A DNA stretch of 64,000 bases from Acetobacter estunensis (GTDB lineage: Bacteria > Pseudomonadota > Alphaproteobacteria > Acetobacterales > Acetobacteraceae): the NCBI RefSeq assembly GCF_019083805.1, contig NZ_JAHRDV010000007.1, positions 1 through 64,000 on the forward strand, given 5' to 3'. Position 1 is the stretch's first letter; the number at the start of each line of letters is the position of its first letter. The position numbers and the translations under genes were made by a program. The notes under the pieces were generated by a model. That model was not told the DNA's origin and searched no databases. It worked only from the letters and a program-made list of their open reading frames with translations. Of this stretch, positions 17,311 to 26,396 are shown in pieces.

Positions 17311-19200
17311 ATGACGGGAATCGTCTATCGCAACGGCATGTTTTTCGATGGTACGGGGCGTTCACCAGTCGTTGCCGATGTGGCTGTGAAGAATGGTCGG
17401 ATTTCCGCCATCGGCCAGCGTCTGGACGTTGATGCCGACACACAGGAAATAGAATGTCAGGGTCAGTGGGTCATGCCGGGGATGCTCGACATTCACACTC
17501 ATCTCGATCTGGAAGTGGAACTTGCGCCGGAATTGCCTGAAGTGGTGCGTCACGGCACCACGACGGTCATCATGAGCAACTGTTCCATCGGCGTGACCTA
17601 TGGGCATCAGCGCCGTGACGGGGAAGATCCCATCGTGGATTGTTTTGCCCGTGTCGAGAACATGCCTAAAACTGTGCTGAAACGTGTGGCCGACACCTGT
17701 ACTTGGTCGAATTCGCGGGATTATCTGCAACATTTAGAGAGCCTGCCGCTCGGCCCCAATGTCGTTCCGATGATTCCCCATTCGATGCTGCGGATCGAAG
17801 TGATGGGGCTGTACGGATCCGTCAGCCGATCTCCAACCCGTAAAGAACTCGCGCGGATGGAATCCCTGCTGAAGATGGGGATGGAGGAGGGGTATGCCGG
17901 ATTTTCGACTGACGCCCTGCCGTTTCATTTTCTTGCGAATGCACCGAACAAACGCAAAAGAATCCCGACACAGTATGCGGGTTTCCGTGAACTAAAACGT
18001 CTGACGGACATCGTGCGGCGTTATGACCGGCTATGGCAGGCTACGCCGCCCAAGGATGACTTTGTTGCCGCCATTCGCAGTTTTCTGCTGACCAGCGGAC
18101 GGTTATACGGCCGACCGCTGCGGACGACGGTGCTGGCGGCATTGGATATTCAGACCAACCGAACGGCCCGTCATCTGTGCATGTTGCTCTCACGTATCCT
18201 CAATTCACGTGCGTTGAAGGGGAAGTTTCGGTTTCAGGCGTTGACGGGCGTATTCCGTATCTGGAGCGACGGCGCCATCAATCCTTTGGCCGATGAGATT
18301 CCGGAGTTCAGGGAACTCAATGAAATGGAATTCGAGGACCGGGAAGGGCGGGGGCGTATTCTGAACGATCCTGCTTGGGTGAAGTCTTTTCGGCAGATGT
18401 GGTTGAAAGGAAAGGTGGGTTTTTCCATCGCGCGTCTGTTGCGGGCGTTGCGTCTGGAAGATGTTGTGCTGACACGTGATCTTGCCGATATGCGTGTGGC
18501 CGGTTGTCCACTTCCTGAATGGGTTGGAGAAACGCTGCAACAGCCTTATCGGCGATTGGTGATGTTTCAGGCGTCCAGCGGGCGGGAAGGTGCTATCAGT
18601 CCGGCAGAGAAAGATTTTTTCGCGACTTTCCCCGATCCCATAGGCGATGATGCCGCTTTTTTGATTCATCTATTCCGGCAATGGGACACGGATTTGCGCT
18701 GGGAAACGACCATTGCCAACCGGGATAAAAAAGTTCTGCGGGATCTGTTGTTCCATGAACAGACATTGCCCGGTTTCAATGACAGTGGAGCGCATCTGGC
18801 CAATATCGGTTTTTATGATGGAAATCTGCGTGTTTTGAAGATCGCGCAGTCAGAGGGACTGGAGCGGGTGGCGCAGGCCATTCATCGTCTGACGGCGTTG
18901 CCGGCGGAGTTTCTGGGCCTGAATACAGGACGACTGAAGGTTGGGGTGCAGGCCGATATCTGCGTGGTCGATCCGGTGGCACTGGAGAAATGGGATCCTG
19001 AGGCGACCTATCGTTTTGTCGAGCGTGAGCAGTTCGGGTGCAAACAGGTGATTAATCGGCCAGACAATGTGGTGCGCAATGTCATGATCGGTGGCCGCGT
19101 GGCATGGGATGGCGCAGAGTATGCGGATGAGTTTGGTCGCACGGCTTATGGACGTGTGATGAAGGGTCATAATCATCCGTCCGAACAAACATTCGCCTGA
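17311..19200 (+). CDS. N-acyl-D-amino-acid deacylase family amidohydrolase
   Basis: Amidohydrolase-superfamily protein of 629 residues, close to D-aminoacylases and N-acyl-D-glutamate/aspartate deacylases that release D-amino acids. A beta-sandwich start (VAVKNGRISAIG) leads to the metal motif MPGMLDIHTHLD, then HGTTTVIMSNCSIG. Near the end come GFNDSGAHLANIGFYDG and VGVQADICVVDP. The usual length is 480-580; the extra residues lie in the middle (about 200-400), where a helical insert rich in Arg and Leu is visible. GGAGG at 17301-17305 marks the ATG at 17311. No signal peptide. Substrate unproven. Confidence 0.85.
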   Translation: MTGIVYRNGMFFDGTGRSPVVADVAVKNGRISAIGQRLDVDADTQEIECQGQWVMPGMLDIHTHLDLEVELAPELPEVVRHGTTTVIMSNCSIGVTYGHQRRDGEDPIVDCFARVENMPKTVLKRVADTCTWSNSRDYLQHLESLPLGPNVVPMIPHSMLRIEVMGLYGSVSRSPTRKELARMESLLKMGMEEGYAGFSTDALPFHFLANAPNKRKRIPTQYAGFRELKRLTDIVRRYDRLWQATPPKDDFVAAIRSFLLTSGRLYGRPLRTTVLAALDIQTNRTARHLCMLLSRILNSRALKGKFRFQALTGVFRIWSDGAINPLADEIPEFRELNEMEFEDREGRGRILNDPAWVKSFRQMWLKGKVGFSIARLLRALRLEDVVLTRDLADMRVAGCPLPEWVGETLQQPYRRLVMFQASSGREGAISPAEKDFFATFPDPIGDDAAFLIHLFRQWDTDLRWETTIANRDKKVLRDLLFHEQTLPGFNDSGAHLANIGFYDGNLRVLKIAQSEGLERVAQAIHRLTALPAEFLGLNTGRLKVGVQADICVVDPVALEKWDPEATYRFVEREQFGCKQVINRPDNVVRNVMIGGRVAWDGAEYADEFGRTAYGRVMKGHNHPSEQTFA

Positions 19201-19218
19201 AGCGAAAATCGTTTCGTT

Positions 19219-19258
19219 CAGAGAGATCTATCGTATCAGGGTAGAATGGATCTCTCTG
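19219..19258 (+). terminator. Stem-loop after the amidohydrolase gene
   Basis: A perfect 10-base stem, CAGAGAGATC with GATCTCTCTG, and a 20-base loop. There is no T tract immediately after it, so it is a weak terminator or an mRNA 3' stabiliser between converging genes. Confidence 0.5.
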
Positions 19259-19354
19259 GAGTGAACTATGTTTGTCGGTTCAGAGTGTTGTAGAAGACTT
19301 AGATAAAAAAAGCTGATCTTTTTCTAAGTAAGGAAAGAAGCTACGCCCGACAAT

Positions 19355-20638
19355 TCACCTCTCATTTCCGTTGGCATTATCAGTCGCGAGGACATGTTCG
19401 ATGGCGCGTGTCAGTGAGCGCAGCTCATCGGGTTGAATGGTAAAGGCCGGTGTCAGATAAACGATATTACGGAAAGGTCGGATCCATACACCTTCCGAGA
19501 TGAAGCGCGTGCGCAGGGCGGCCGGGTCGTTGATTTTGTCCATTTCTACCACGCCGATCGCACCCATCACGCGCACATCTTTCACGCCGGGCAATGCGCG
19601 ACAAGGTTCGAGTTGTTCACGCAAGGCGTTTTCGATGGCGGCCACCTGTTCCAGACGTGGCGTGCTTTCAAACAGATCAAGCGATGCGTTGGCGCAAGCA
19701 CAGGCGAGTGGATTGGCCATGAAAGTCGGTCCATGCATTAAGGCATGTTCCGGATTATCCGAAAGAAACGCCTCATATACATGACGGCGTGCAACGGTGG
19801 CCGCCAGCGCCATGGTGCCGCCGGTCAGAGCTTTTGAGAGCGTGATGATGTCCGGCACGATGCCGGCCTGCTGACAGGCGAACATACTACCTGTGCGGCC
19901 AAATCCTGTGAAAATCTCGTCGAGAATCAGAAGAAGACCATGCCGGTCCGCGCTTTCGCGCAATTTGCGCAGCACGGCGGGCGAGTGGAAGAGCATTCCG
20001 CCCGCGCCCTGTACGAGCGGTTCCACGATGATGGCGGTGATTTCGTGCGCGTGTGTTGTAAGGAAGGCTTCGAACGCTGCTGTACTGGCCTCATCGCGGG
20101 GCAGATCCACCACATGCTGTGCGGGCATCACGCCCGCGAAAAGATGATGCATGCCTTCTTCGGGATCGCAGATGGCCATGGTGGCCAGCGTGTCGCCATG
20201 ATAGCCGCCGCGGAAGGCCAGCATTTTCACACGCCCGGACTCGCCTCGGTTGATGCGGTACTGGATCGCCATTTTCATGGCGACCTCCACGGCCACGGAG
20301 CCGGAATCCGTATAGAACACGCGCTCCAGATCGCCCGGCAGCATGGCGGACAGACGGCTGGCCAGACGCAGCGCGGGTTCGTGCACCATGCCGCCGAACA
20401 TGACATGCGGCATGGTGGCAAGCTGCGCTTCGGCATGGGCGCGAATATGGGGATGGTTGTAGCCATGGCAGGCCGTCCACCACGCGGCGACGCCATCGAT
20501 CAGTTCACGGCCATCGGTGAGGGTGATGCGGCTTCCGTGCGTGGCGCTGGCCGCCAGCGGTGCGGGGGCGGTTTTCATCTGGGAGTAGGGCAGCCAGATG
20601 TGGGGCAAGCCGGCTTCATACCAATCGGGCGCGGACAA
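19355..20638 (-). CDS. bioA: Adenosylmethionine-8-amino-7-oxononanoate aminotransferase
   Basis: PLP enzyme making 7,8-diaminopelargonate from KAPA using S-adenosylmethionine as amino donor. It has 427 residues. The N-terminus has HIWLPYSQMKTAPAP, then VAAWWTACHGYNHPHI, both BioA-specific. GGYHGDTLATM, ILDEIFTGFGRTG and the PLP lysine in ITLSKALTGGTMALA follow, then HGPTFMANPLACA. Start: the frame opens with TTG at 20638, preceded by GATGGAGATG; no in-frame ATG fits, so translation from TTG is likely. Divergent from the bioF operon over about 100 bases that presumably contain both promoters. Confidence 0.93.
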   Translation of the reverse strand: MSAPDWYEAGLPHIWLPYSQMKTAPAPLAASATHGSRITLTDGRELIDGVAAWWTACHGYNHPHIRAHAEAQLATMPHVMFGGMVHEPALRLASRLSAMLPGDLERVFYTDSGSVAVEVAMKMAIQYRINRGESGRVKMLAFRGGYHGDTLATMAICDPEEGMHHLFAGVMPAQHVVDLPRDEASTAAFEAFLTTHAHEITAIIVEPLVQGAGGMLFHSPAVLRKLRESADRHGLLLILDEIFTGFGRTGSMFACQQAGIVPDIITLSKALTGGTMALAATVARRHVYEAFLSDNPEHALMHGPTFMANPLACACANASLDLFESTPRLEQVAAIENALREQLEPCRALPGVKDVRVMGAIGVVEMDKINDPAALRTRFISEGVWIRPFRNIVYLTPAFTIQPDELRSLTRAIEHVLATDNANGNER

Positions 20639-20741
20639 CGAGCATCTCCATCGGGGAACGCAGTGTGGGACGCCTTTCTAGCATGGATGGTGGACAGTCA
20701 CGATTGACCCGATGCGCGCCCTCCGGCACCACTTTCGTGTC

Positions 20742-21932
20742 ATGCAACAGTTCGACCTCCTTTTCCGGCAGGCCCTCGATGGGCTGGCCGCCACTCATCG
20801 CCGACGCGCGGTGCGGCCATTCACGCCTTCGGGTACGGACGTGCTCGTGCGCGCGGATGGAGCGCGACTGATCGATTTCTCGTCCAACGATTATCTCGGT
20901 CTTTCCCGGCATCCTGTCCTGTGCACCCGTGCCATCGAGTGGACGGAGCAGTATGGCACCGGTGCCGGAGCCTCCCGGCTTGTGACTGGTACGCGCCCGC
21001 TGCATGAGCAGGTGGAACAAAAGGTTGCACGGCTCAAAGGGACGGAGGCAGCTCTGCTGTTCGCTTCCGGGTGGCAGGCGAATGCCTCGCTTGTACCGGC
21101 CTTGGCGCGATTGTCTGTGGAACAGATGGGTGCGTCGCCTCTGGTGTTCATGGACCGGTTGAATCACGCCAGTCTGCATCAGGGATGTGCGGCAGCGGGT
21201 GTGCGGCAGATCCGCTTCCGGCACAACGATCTGGAGCATCTGGAAACGCTTCTGCGCATACGTCAAGGCCAGCCGGGGTTGCGGCTGATTCTGACGGAAA
21301 GCGTGTTCAGCATGGATGGAGATCGCGCCGATGTGCCGGGACTGGCGGCGCTGGCGGAACGATACGACGCGTTCCTGTGTCTGGACGAGGCCCATGCGAC
21401 GGGTGTTCTGGGAGAGAACGGCGCCGGATTGGCGTGTGAGGCACCGGGCGGAGTGCATCTGGTCATGGGAACATTCAGCAAGGCGCTGGGTGGCATGGGG
21501 GCGTATGTCGCCGGGTCCGCTCCTCTGTGTGACTGGTTGCTCAACACGGCTTCCGGCTTCATCTATTCCACGGCGCTACCGCCGGCCATTCTGGGGGCTG
21601 CGGATGCGGTGCTCGATCTGTTGCCGTCTCTGGAAGAGGATCGTCAGCGTGTCGCCCTCTATGGAGAAATACTGCGCTCCCATCTGCAGAGTGCGGGATT
21701 TGATACGGGCGCGTCCAGCACACAGATCGTGCCGGTCATGATCGGAGAGGCATCCGATGCCCTGCGGATCGCAGCAGGATTGGAGGCGGAAGGTATGCTG
21801 GCCATTGCCATTCGACCCCCCACTGTTCCGCAGGGTGAAAGTCGTCTGCGGATCAGCCTGTCCAGCGCACACGATGAGGAGGCCGTCGTGCGTCTGGCGA
21901 AGGCGATCATCCGCTTGTGCGGGAGAGCGTGA
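20742..21932 (+). CDS. bioF: 8-amino-7-oxononanoate synthase
   Basis: Condenses pimeloyl-ACP with alanine to form KAPA; 396 residues. Alpha-oxoamine synthase features are present: LIDFSSNDYLGLSRHP, GAGASRLVTGTRPLHEQVE, FASGWQAN, DRLNHASLHQG, LDEAHATGVLGENG and the PLP lysine in GTFSKALGGMGAYV. The ATG at 20742 (MQQFDLLF) was chosen; an upstream ATG at 20712 is possible. The TGA stop shares its A with the ATG of the following esterase gene, indicating translational coupling. Confidence 0.93.
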   Translation: MQQFDLLFRQALDGLAATHRRRAVRPFTPSGTDVLVRADGARLIDFSSNDYLGLSRHPVLCTRAIEWTEQYGTGAGASRLVTGTRPLHEQVEQKVARLKGTEAALLFASGWQANASLVPALARLSVEQMGASPLVFMDRLNHASLHQGCAAAGVRQIRFRHNDLEHLETLLRIRQGQPGLRLILTESVFSMDGDRADVPGLAALAERYDAFLCLDEAHATGVLGENGAGLACEAPGGVHLVMGTFSKALGGMGAYVAGSAPLCDWLLNTASGFIYSTALPPAILGAADAVLDLLPSLEEDRQRVALYGEILRSHLQSAGFDTGASSTQIVPVMIGEASDALRIAAGLEAEGMLAIAIRPPTVPQGESRLRISLSSAHDEEAVVRLAKAIIRLCGRA

Positions 21933-22591
21933 TGCAGGTGGTTCTGGTGCATGGATGGGGGTTTGATGCCATTATGTGGGGCAGGGTGCGTCAGGTTCTC
22001 TCTTGTGAAAATAAGACTATTGACCTTGGTTTTTTTGGATCTCTCAATATGCATATGCCCACGGATGAGCCTGTTCTGGCGGTGGGACATTCTCTGGGGC
22101 TGTTGTGGTTGCTCACGCACGCCGAATTGCCGGCTGGCAGTCGGGTGATTGGGATCAACGGCTTTGCCCGTTTTTCGCAGGCACCGGATTTTCCCCAGGG
22201 CGTTGCGCCACGGGTGCTGGAGCGTATGCAGCGGGGACTGACGCGGGACGCCAGTGCCGTTCTGACTCAGTTTCGGAAAAACTGTGGGAATGAAACGGCC
22301 CAGACAGAAGATGTTCTTCCAGAACATTCTCCAGATATTGAGAGGCTTTCCGAAGGATTGCGTCTGCTGCGTGAGGGTGACGCACGCGCGCGGATGGGAA
22401 GTGTGCATGCGCTCCTGGCCAGTCGTGATGATACGATTGTCGCACCGGCCATGACAGAAGCAGGCGTGACGCCTTCGTGCATTCAATGGGAAGAGACCGG
22501 TGGACATCTCCTACCTCTCACGGCGCCGACCCTGTGTGCGACATTCATTTCCGATATCCTGAACGAGGCGCGTTCCGATGGTCATTCCTAA
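21932..22591 (+). CDS. BioH-like alpha/beta hydrolase (probable pimeloyl-ACP methyl ester esterase)
   Basis: Alpha/beta-hydrolase of 219 residues placed between bioF and bioC-bioD. The triad can be read: nucleophile Ser in VGHSLGLLWL, Asp in ASRDDTIVAP and His in TGGHLLPLT; the oxyanion motif is LVHGWGF at the start. BioC-dependent organisms need such an esterase to remove the methyl group from pimeloyl-ACP methyl ester, and it is often encoded beside bioC, so the context gives the role. It is shorter than E. coli BioH and could belong to another of the several unrelated replacement types. TGATG overlap with bioF; the end overlaps bioC by 14 bases. Confidence 0.8.
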   Translation: MQVVLVHGWGFDAIMWGRVRQVLSCENKTIDLGFFGSLNMHMPTDEPVLAVGHSLGLLWLLTHAELPAGSRVIGINGFARFSQAPDFPQGVAPRVLERMQRGLTRDASAVLTQFRKNCGNETAQTEDVLPEHSPDIERLSEGLRLLREGDARARMGSVHALLASRDDTIVAPAMTEAGVTPSCIQWEETGGHLLPLTAPTLCATFISDILNEARSDGHS

Positions 22592-24026
22592 CCACCACCA
22601 GACCGCGCAGGACCGTGCTCTCATCGCGCAACGATTCGATCGGGCGCAGGATTATGACGGGGCGGCAGCGGTGCAGCGTGTGACCGGACGCGCTCTTATG
22701 GAGCGTATCCGTGTGGCGCAGGATGGCCGTGAGGTTCGGCGTATTCTGGAGTTCGGCTGCGGTACGGGATTTTTCACATCTCTGCTCCGTGCCATGTGGC
22801 CGGAGGCAGAAATTGTGGCGACAGACCTCTCGGTCGCGATGCTTCGGCGTGCGGCGGAGCGTGGTCTGCACAATGTGACATTCATCCGCATGGACGCGGC
22901 TGACCCAGATGGAAATGCCGAAGTGACAGGAGCGTTCGACCTGATCTGTGGCAATCTGGCCGTGCAGTGGGTGGAGCCTCCGGAACAGGCTTTGGCAGCA
23001 TTGGCGAAGCGGTTGGCCCCCGGTGGACTGCTGGCGGTCAGCACGCTGGCGGGGGACAGTTTCCATGAGTGGCGCGCGGCACATGACATGTCGGATTGCG
23101 TGCCCGCCATTCGGCGCTATCCATCGCGTGATCAGTTGCGGAACGGTTGGCCCTGTGGTCGGCTGGCGACGCAGTGGTCGTTCGAAACGCTTGTCGAGCG
23201 CACAAATGGTGGCATGGCCTTTCTGCGGGGGCTGAAGCAGATTGGTGCGACCGAGCAGGATGCGCGCAACACCTCCGGACATCTTTCTCCGGGGCATTTG
23301 CGAAGCGTGGTGAGGGCGTTCGATCGCGCGGGAGCTGTGCTGACATGGGATCTGGCGTTTGGCCTGTTTCGTGTCCCCCCACGTGCGGGCGTGTTTGTCA
23401 CGGGCACGGACACTGGTGTGGGGAAAACTTTTGTCTCCGCCTGTCTGACGCAGGCATGGGATGCTCTTTATTGGAAAACGCTCCAGACAGGGCTGTCTGA
23501 CGAAGCGGGCGATACGCCCGAAGTGATCCGCTTGGCAAAGGTGAGTGCGGACCGGATCGTTCCACCCGCTGCGACGTTTCTCGCCCCGCTTTCCCCGGAA
23601 GCCGCGGCTGAAAAAGAAGGGTGCAGCGTCGATATGTCGGCTTTGCGTCTGCCGATGGAGCAGCCCGAGCGGCCTCTGGTTGTGGAAGGTGCGGGTGGAC
23701 TGGATGTGCCGGTGACAGAGGACACGATGATGATCGATCTGGCGGAGCGTTTCGGTCTGCCTGTGGTGCTCGTCGCGCGCAGCGGACTGGGCACGCTCAA
23801 TCATACATTACTCAGTCTGGAGGCATTGCGGCGGCGGGGAATGGTCGTGGCGGGTGTGGTGCTCAACGGTTCTCCCAACGCAGGAAATCGGGACGCGATC
23901 GAGCGGCATGGAAAGGTGCGTGTGCTGGCGGAGATCCCGGTATTTTGTGAAGCAACGCCGGAAATTGTGGCTGATGTAGCGCGCAGTTTTCCAGCATGGT
24001 CGGCCATTGCGGGGCAAACGCAATGA
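22578..24026 (+). CDS. BioC-BioD fusion: malonyl-ACP O-methyltransferase / dethiobiotin synthase
   Basis: One open frame of 482 residues carries two biotin enzymes. Residues 1 to about 265 are BioC: AQRFDRAQDYDGAA, the SAM loop LEFGCGTGFF (57-66), TDLSVAML and LICGNLAVQWVEPP are all characteristic. Residues about 270-482 are BioD: P-loop GTDTGVGKT (276-284), WKTLQTG (the substrate lysine), VVEGAGGLDVPV and LNHTLLSLEALRRRG. Both halves are close to full family length, so both activities are probably retained: BioC starts pimelate synthesis and BioD closes the ureido ring. The stop overlaps the sulfotransferase ATG (ATGA). Confidence 0.92.
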   Translation: MVIPNHHQTAQDRALIAQRFDRAQDYDGAAAVQRVTGRALMERIRVAQDGREVRRILEFGCGTGFFTSLLRAMWPEAEIVATDLSVAMLRRAAERGLHNVTFIRMDAADPDGNAEVTGAFDLICGNLAVQWVEPPEQALAALAKRLAPGGLLAVSTLAGDSFHEWRAAHDMSDCVPAIRRYPSRDQLRNGWPCGRLATQWSFETLVERTNGGMAFLRGLKQIGATEQDARNTSGHLSPGHLRSVVRAFDRAGAVLTWDLAFGLFRVPPRAGVFVTGTDTGVGKTFVSACLTQAWDALYWKTLQTGLSDEAGDTPEVIRLAKVSADRIVPPAATFLAPLSPEAAAEKEGCSVDMSALRLPMEQPERPLVVEGAGGLDVPVTEDTMMIDLAERFGLPVVLVARSGLGTLNHTLLSLEALRRRGMVVAGVVLNGSPNAGNRDAIERHGKVRVLAEIPVFCEATPEIVADVARSFPAWSAIAGQTQ

Positions 24027-25147
24027 CAAAGCGATCGGGGACGCTCCTTCGTCGTGCGGCATGGCTGCGGAGCGAGGCGGCAGGACGTGTCCGCTCTCTC
24101 GGGCAGGCGGCTTTTCTCAAGACCGCTACGCCTACGCTTTTGCGTCTGAGCATTGGGCGCTGGCCGACGGCTGTGGAACAGGAGGCCTTTGCCAAAGGGT
24201 TCAACTCCGGTGCCTATGGGCTGCCGCCTTTACTGCGTGGTGTGGCGATGGTGGAGGCAGCGCGGCCCTATCTGGGGCGGGCGGCGATGTTGGCGGCCGA
24301 TCCACAGGCGCTGGAGCGCGGACGCCTGACGCATGGGCAGATGCTGGGCGATCCTCAGCAGCACTGGACGGGCCGGAAGGTGCGTTTTCTGCATCTGGAA
24401 AAGACAGCCGGTTCCTCGCTGACCACATGGCTTGCCGCGAAGTTTCATCCGCGTCAGATCGATCCGGACCCCCATCGGAATATCCCGCCGCACATTCACC
24501 CCGCGCATGACGGAGAGGGTGCCCGGCAGGCGGCTCATGAGGCCGCGTTGGTGTGGGGGCACTACGATCTGCCCGCCTTGCGGCAGATTGACGAGGGAAC
24601 GGGAGCGCATCCGTTCACATTCACCATCCTGCGTGATCCCAATGAGCGGATACTTTCGCTTTATTACTATTGGCGGGCCAACACCGTGGATAGGGCGCCG
24701 GAAGTGCAGTTTGCGCACGAGCATGGGTTGGCTGGTTTTCTGGCGCATCCCACGGTCCGCGTACGAAACTTTATTGATAATCTCTATGTCCGACGCCTGA
24801 CCGGTCTGTACGCAACGGAGGAATCGGATCCGCTTCGCGACGATCCGGAGCGGGCGGTTGCCTTGGCGTGTGCTGCTCTGGACAGTCTGGATTTCGTGGG
24901 TTTTGCGGATGCTCTCGATGCGTCATTGCAAAGTCTGGCGCATAGGCTGGGTACGGACGCGCCTGAGCGTGCGCCGCGTGTGAACGTGCTGGAACACTCC
25001 ATTCGCAACCCGGTCACACCGTTCCGTGCGGTGAAATATGAGGCCCTGAGTGCCGATATTCTTGGCCTTCTGGACGATCTTACCTGTTATGACCGGCGTG
25101 TTTGCGAACATGCGCGTCAGCGTTTCGATGGGCCCAAGAGCGCCTGA
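24023..25147 (+). CDS. Sulfotransferase family protein
   Basis: Predicted PAPS-dependent sulfotransferase of 374 residues. LHLEKTAGSSLTTWL (about 123-137) resembles the 5'-phosphosulfate loop and FTILRDPNERILSLYYYW (200-217) the 3'-phosphate site of the Sulfotransfer_2 family; VRNFIDNLYVRRLTG lies in the usual acceptor region. Start and bioCD stop overlap as ATGA, so it is translated from the biotin operon message although no role in biotin synthesis is known. The acceptor could be a lipid or surface glycan. No signal peptide is visible. Confidence 0.75.
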   Translation: MTKRSGTLLRRAAWLRSEAAGRVRSLGQAAFLKTATPTLLRLSIGRWPTAVEQEAFAKGFNSGAYGLPPLLRGVAMVEAARPYLGRAAMLAADPQALERGRLTHGQMLGDPQQHWTGRKVRFLHLEKTAGSSLTTWLAAKFHPRQIDPDPHRNIPPHIHPAHDGEGARQAAHEAALVWGHYDLPALRQIDEGTGAHPFTFTILRDPNERILSLYYYWRANTVDRAPEVQFAHEHGLAGFLAHPTVRVRNFIDNLYVRRLTGLYATEESDPLRDDPERAVALACAALDSLDFVGFADALDASLQSLAHRLGTDAPERAPRVNVLEHSIRNPVTPFRAVKYEALSADILGLLDDLTCYDRRVCEHARQRFDGPKSA

Positions 25148-25156
25148 GCGCGTTTT

Positions 25157-26305
25157 TTAACGACTGCGGGAGAGAGGTTCCGGGATGGGAAGCACTTTCA
25201 GCTTCACGCCAAGAGACGCTTCGATATTGCGCAGGGCGCGGCGTTCCTCCGGGGCGCAGAGCGTTACCGCCCAGCCTTTGCGGCCCGCGCGTCCTGTTCG
25301 ACCGATGCGGTGGAGGTAAGTATCGGCCTGTTCGGGAGGGGCTGCGTTGATGACCTGCTCCACCTGTCCGATGTCCAGCCCACGGGCCGCAATGTCGGTG
25401 GCGACAAGAATGGACACCTTGCTGCTTGAAAAGGCCGAGATGGCGGCATTACGAGCTGGTTGTCCCAATTTACCGTGCAGTTCCGCGACTTTGAGTTTCT
25501 GCTTGCGAAGATGGCGGGTCAGGGTGTGGACGTCGTCGCGGGTGGCCACGAATACAATGGCGCTGCGGTCTGGGTGTTTACGAAGCAGCGCTTCCAGAAC
25601 GAGGGGTTTGCGCGCCTGATCGACGAAGATCATGGCTTGGCGCACCTGCGGTCGTTCTTCCTCCACGGGCTCGATCTGTACGGGTTTATGCAGAAACGAG
25701 CGGGCGGCTTCACGGGTCTGGGGGGAGCCTGTTGCGGACACGAGGACTGTTTGCCGTTCGCGTGGAAGCAGAGCTTCGATGGCAAGCATTTCCTCGCGGA
25801 ACTCGCCGGACATCAGACGGTCCCCTTCGTCCAGAACGATAAAACGGCAGGACGTGGCGTCCAGACGCTCGCTGCGCAGCAGATCGAGCAGGCGCCCGGG
25901 GGTGGCCACGATCAACCGTGGGTCTTCGGTCGGGGGGGCGCCCTCCTGTTCGCCGCCATAGACGGCCCAAGGCAGAAACTCGTGCGAGGGAGCAAGGGTT
26001 TTCCCCATTTCGGAAACCTGCCGGGCCAGTTCGCGCGTGGGCACGATGACAAGAGCACCTGCGTTTTTCCGACGTTCGAGAAAATCGAGGACGGGAAGAA
26101 GGTAGCTTGCCGTTTTGCCTGTGCCGGTGGGTGCGAGGATTTCGGCGTCTTTGCCTTCCAGAAGAAGAGGAATGGCCACCTTCTGTATGGGCGTGGGCTC
26201 TTTCAGTCCGGCCCTGCGTGTTTGCGCAATAAGCTTGGAGGACAGGCGGAACCCATCGAAGTTTTCGACGGACGAAGGAGCGGGAGCAGAAGAAGAGGCG
26301 GCCAT
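25157..26305 (-). CDS. DEAD-box-family ATP-dependent RNA helicase with DEGD motif II
   Basis: SF2 RNA helicase of 382 residues, without a long C-terminal extension. Motifs in order: Q motif FDGF...PTPIQ, motif I APTGTGKT (58-65), PTRELARQ, TPGRLLD, motif II DEGD (159-162, normally DEAD), SAT (190-192), VATDIAARGLD and HRIGRTGRAG. The Ala-to-Gly change in motif II leaves the metal- and ATP-binding acidic residues in place. The ATG at 26305 is inside a slightly longer frame. It is convergent with the sulfotransferase gene and its 5' leader contains a strong predicted fold. Confidence 0.9.
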   Translation of the reverse strand: MAASSSAPAPSSVENFDGFRLSSKLIAQTRRAGLKEPTPIQKVAIPLLLEGKDAEILAPTGTGKTASYLLPVLDFLERRKNAGALVIVPTRELARQVSEMGKTLAPSHEFLPWAVYGGEQEGAPPTEDPRLIVATPGRLLDLLRSERLDATSCRFIVLDEGDRLMSGEFREEMLAIEALLPRERQTVLVSATGSPQTREAARSFLHKPVQIEPVEEERPQVRQAMIFVDQARKPLVLEALLRKHPDRSAIVFVATRDDVHTLTRHLRKQKLKVAELHGKLGQPARNAAISAFSSSKVSILVATDIAARGLDIGQVEQVINAAPPEQADTYLHRIGRTGRAGRKGWAVTLCAPEERRALRNIEASLGVKLKVLPIPEPLSRSR

Positions 26306-26396
26306 GAGGGCTTCCTGACGAGGTCGAAACACGGGTCCGAAGCAGAGGCGGACGCGATCGGATCATGAAGAAGTCCCTGCATATGCCAGAAGGGCG

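Noticed and set aside
17311-19200. Assigning the amidohydrolase as dihydroorotase or hydantoinase
   Set aside because: The long middle insert, GFNDSGAHLANIG near the end and the overall length fit D-aminoacylase-type proteins better.
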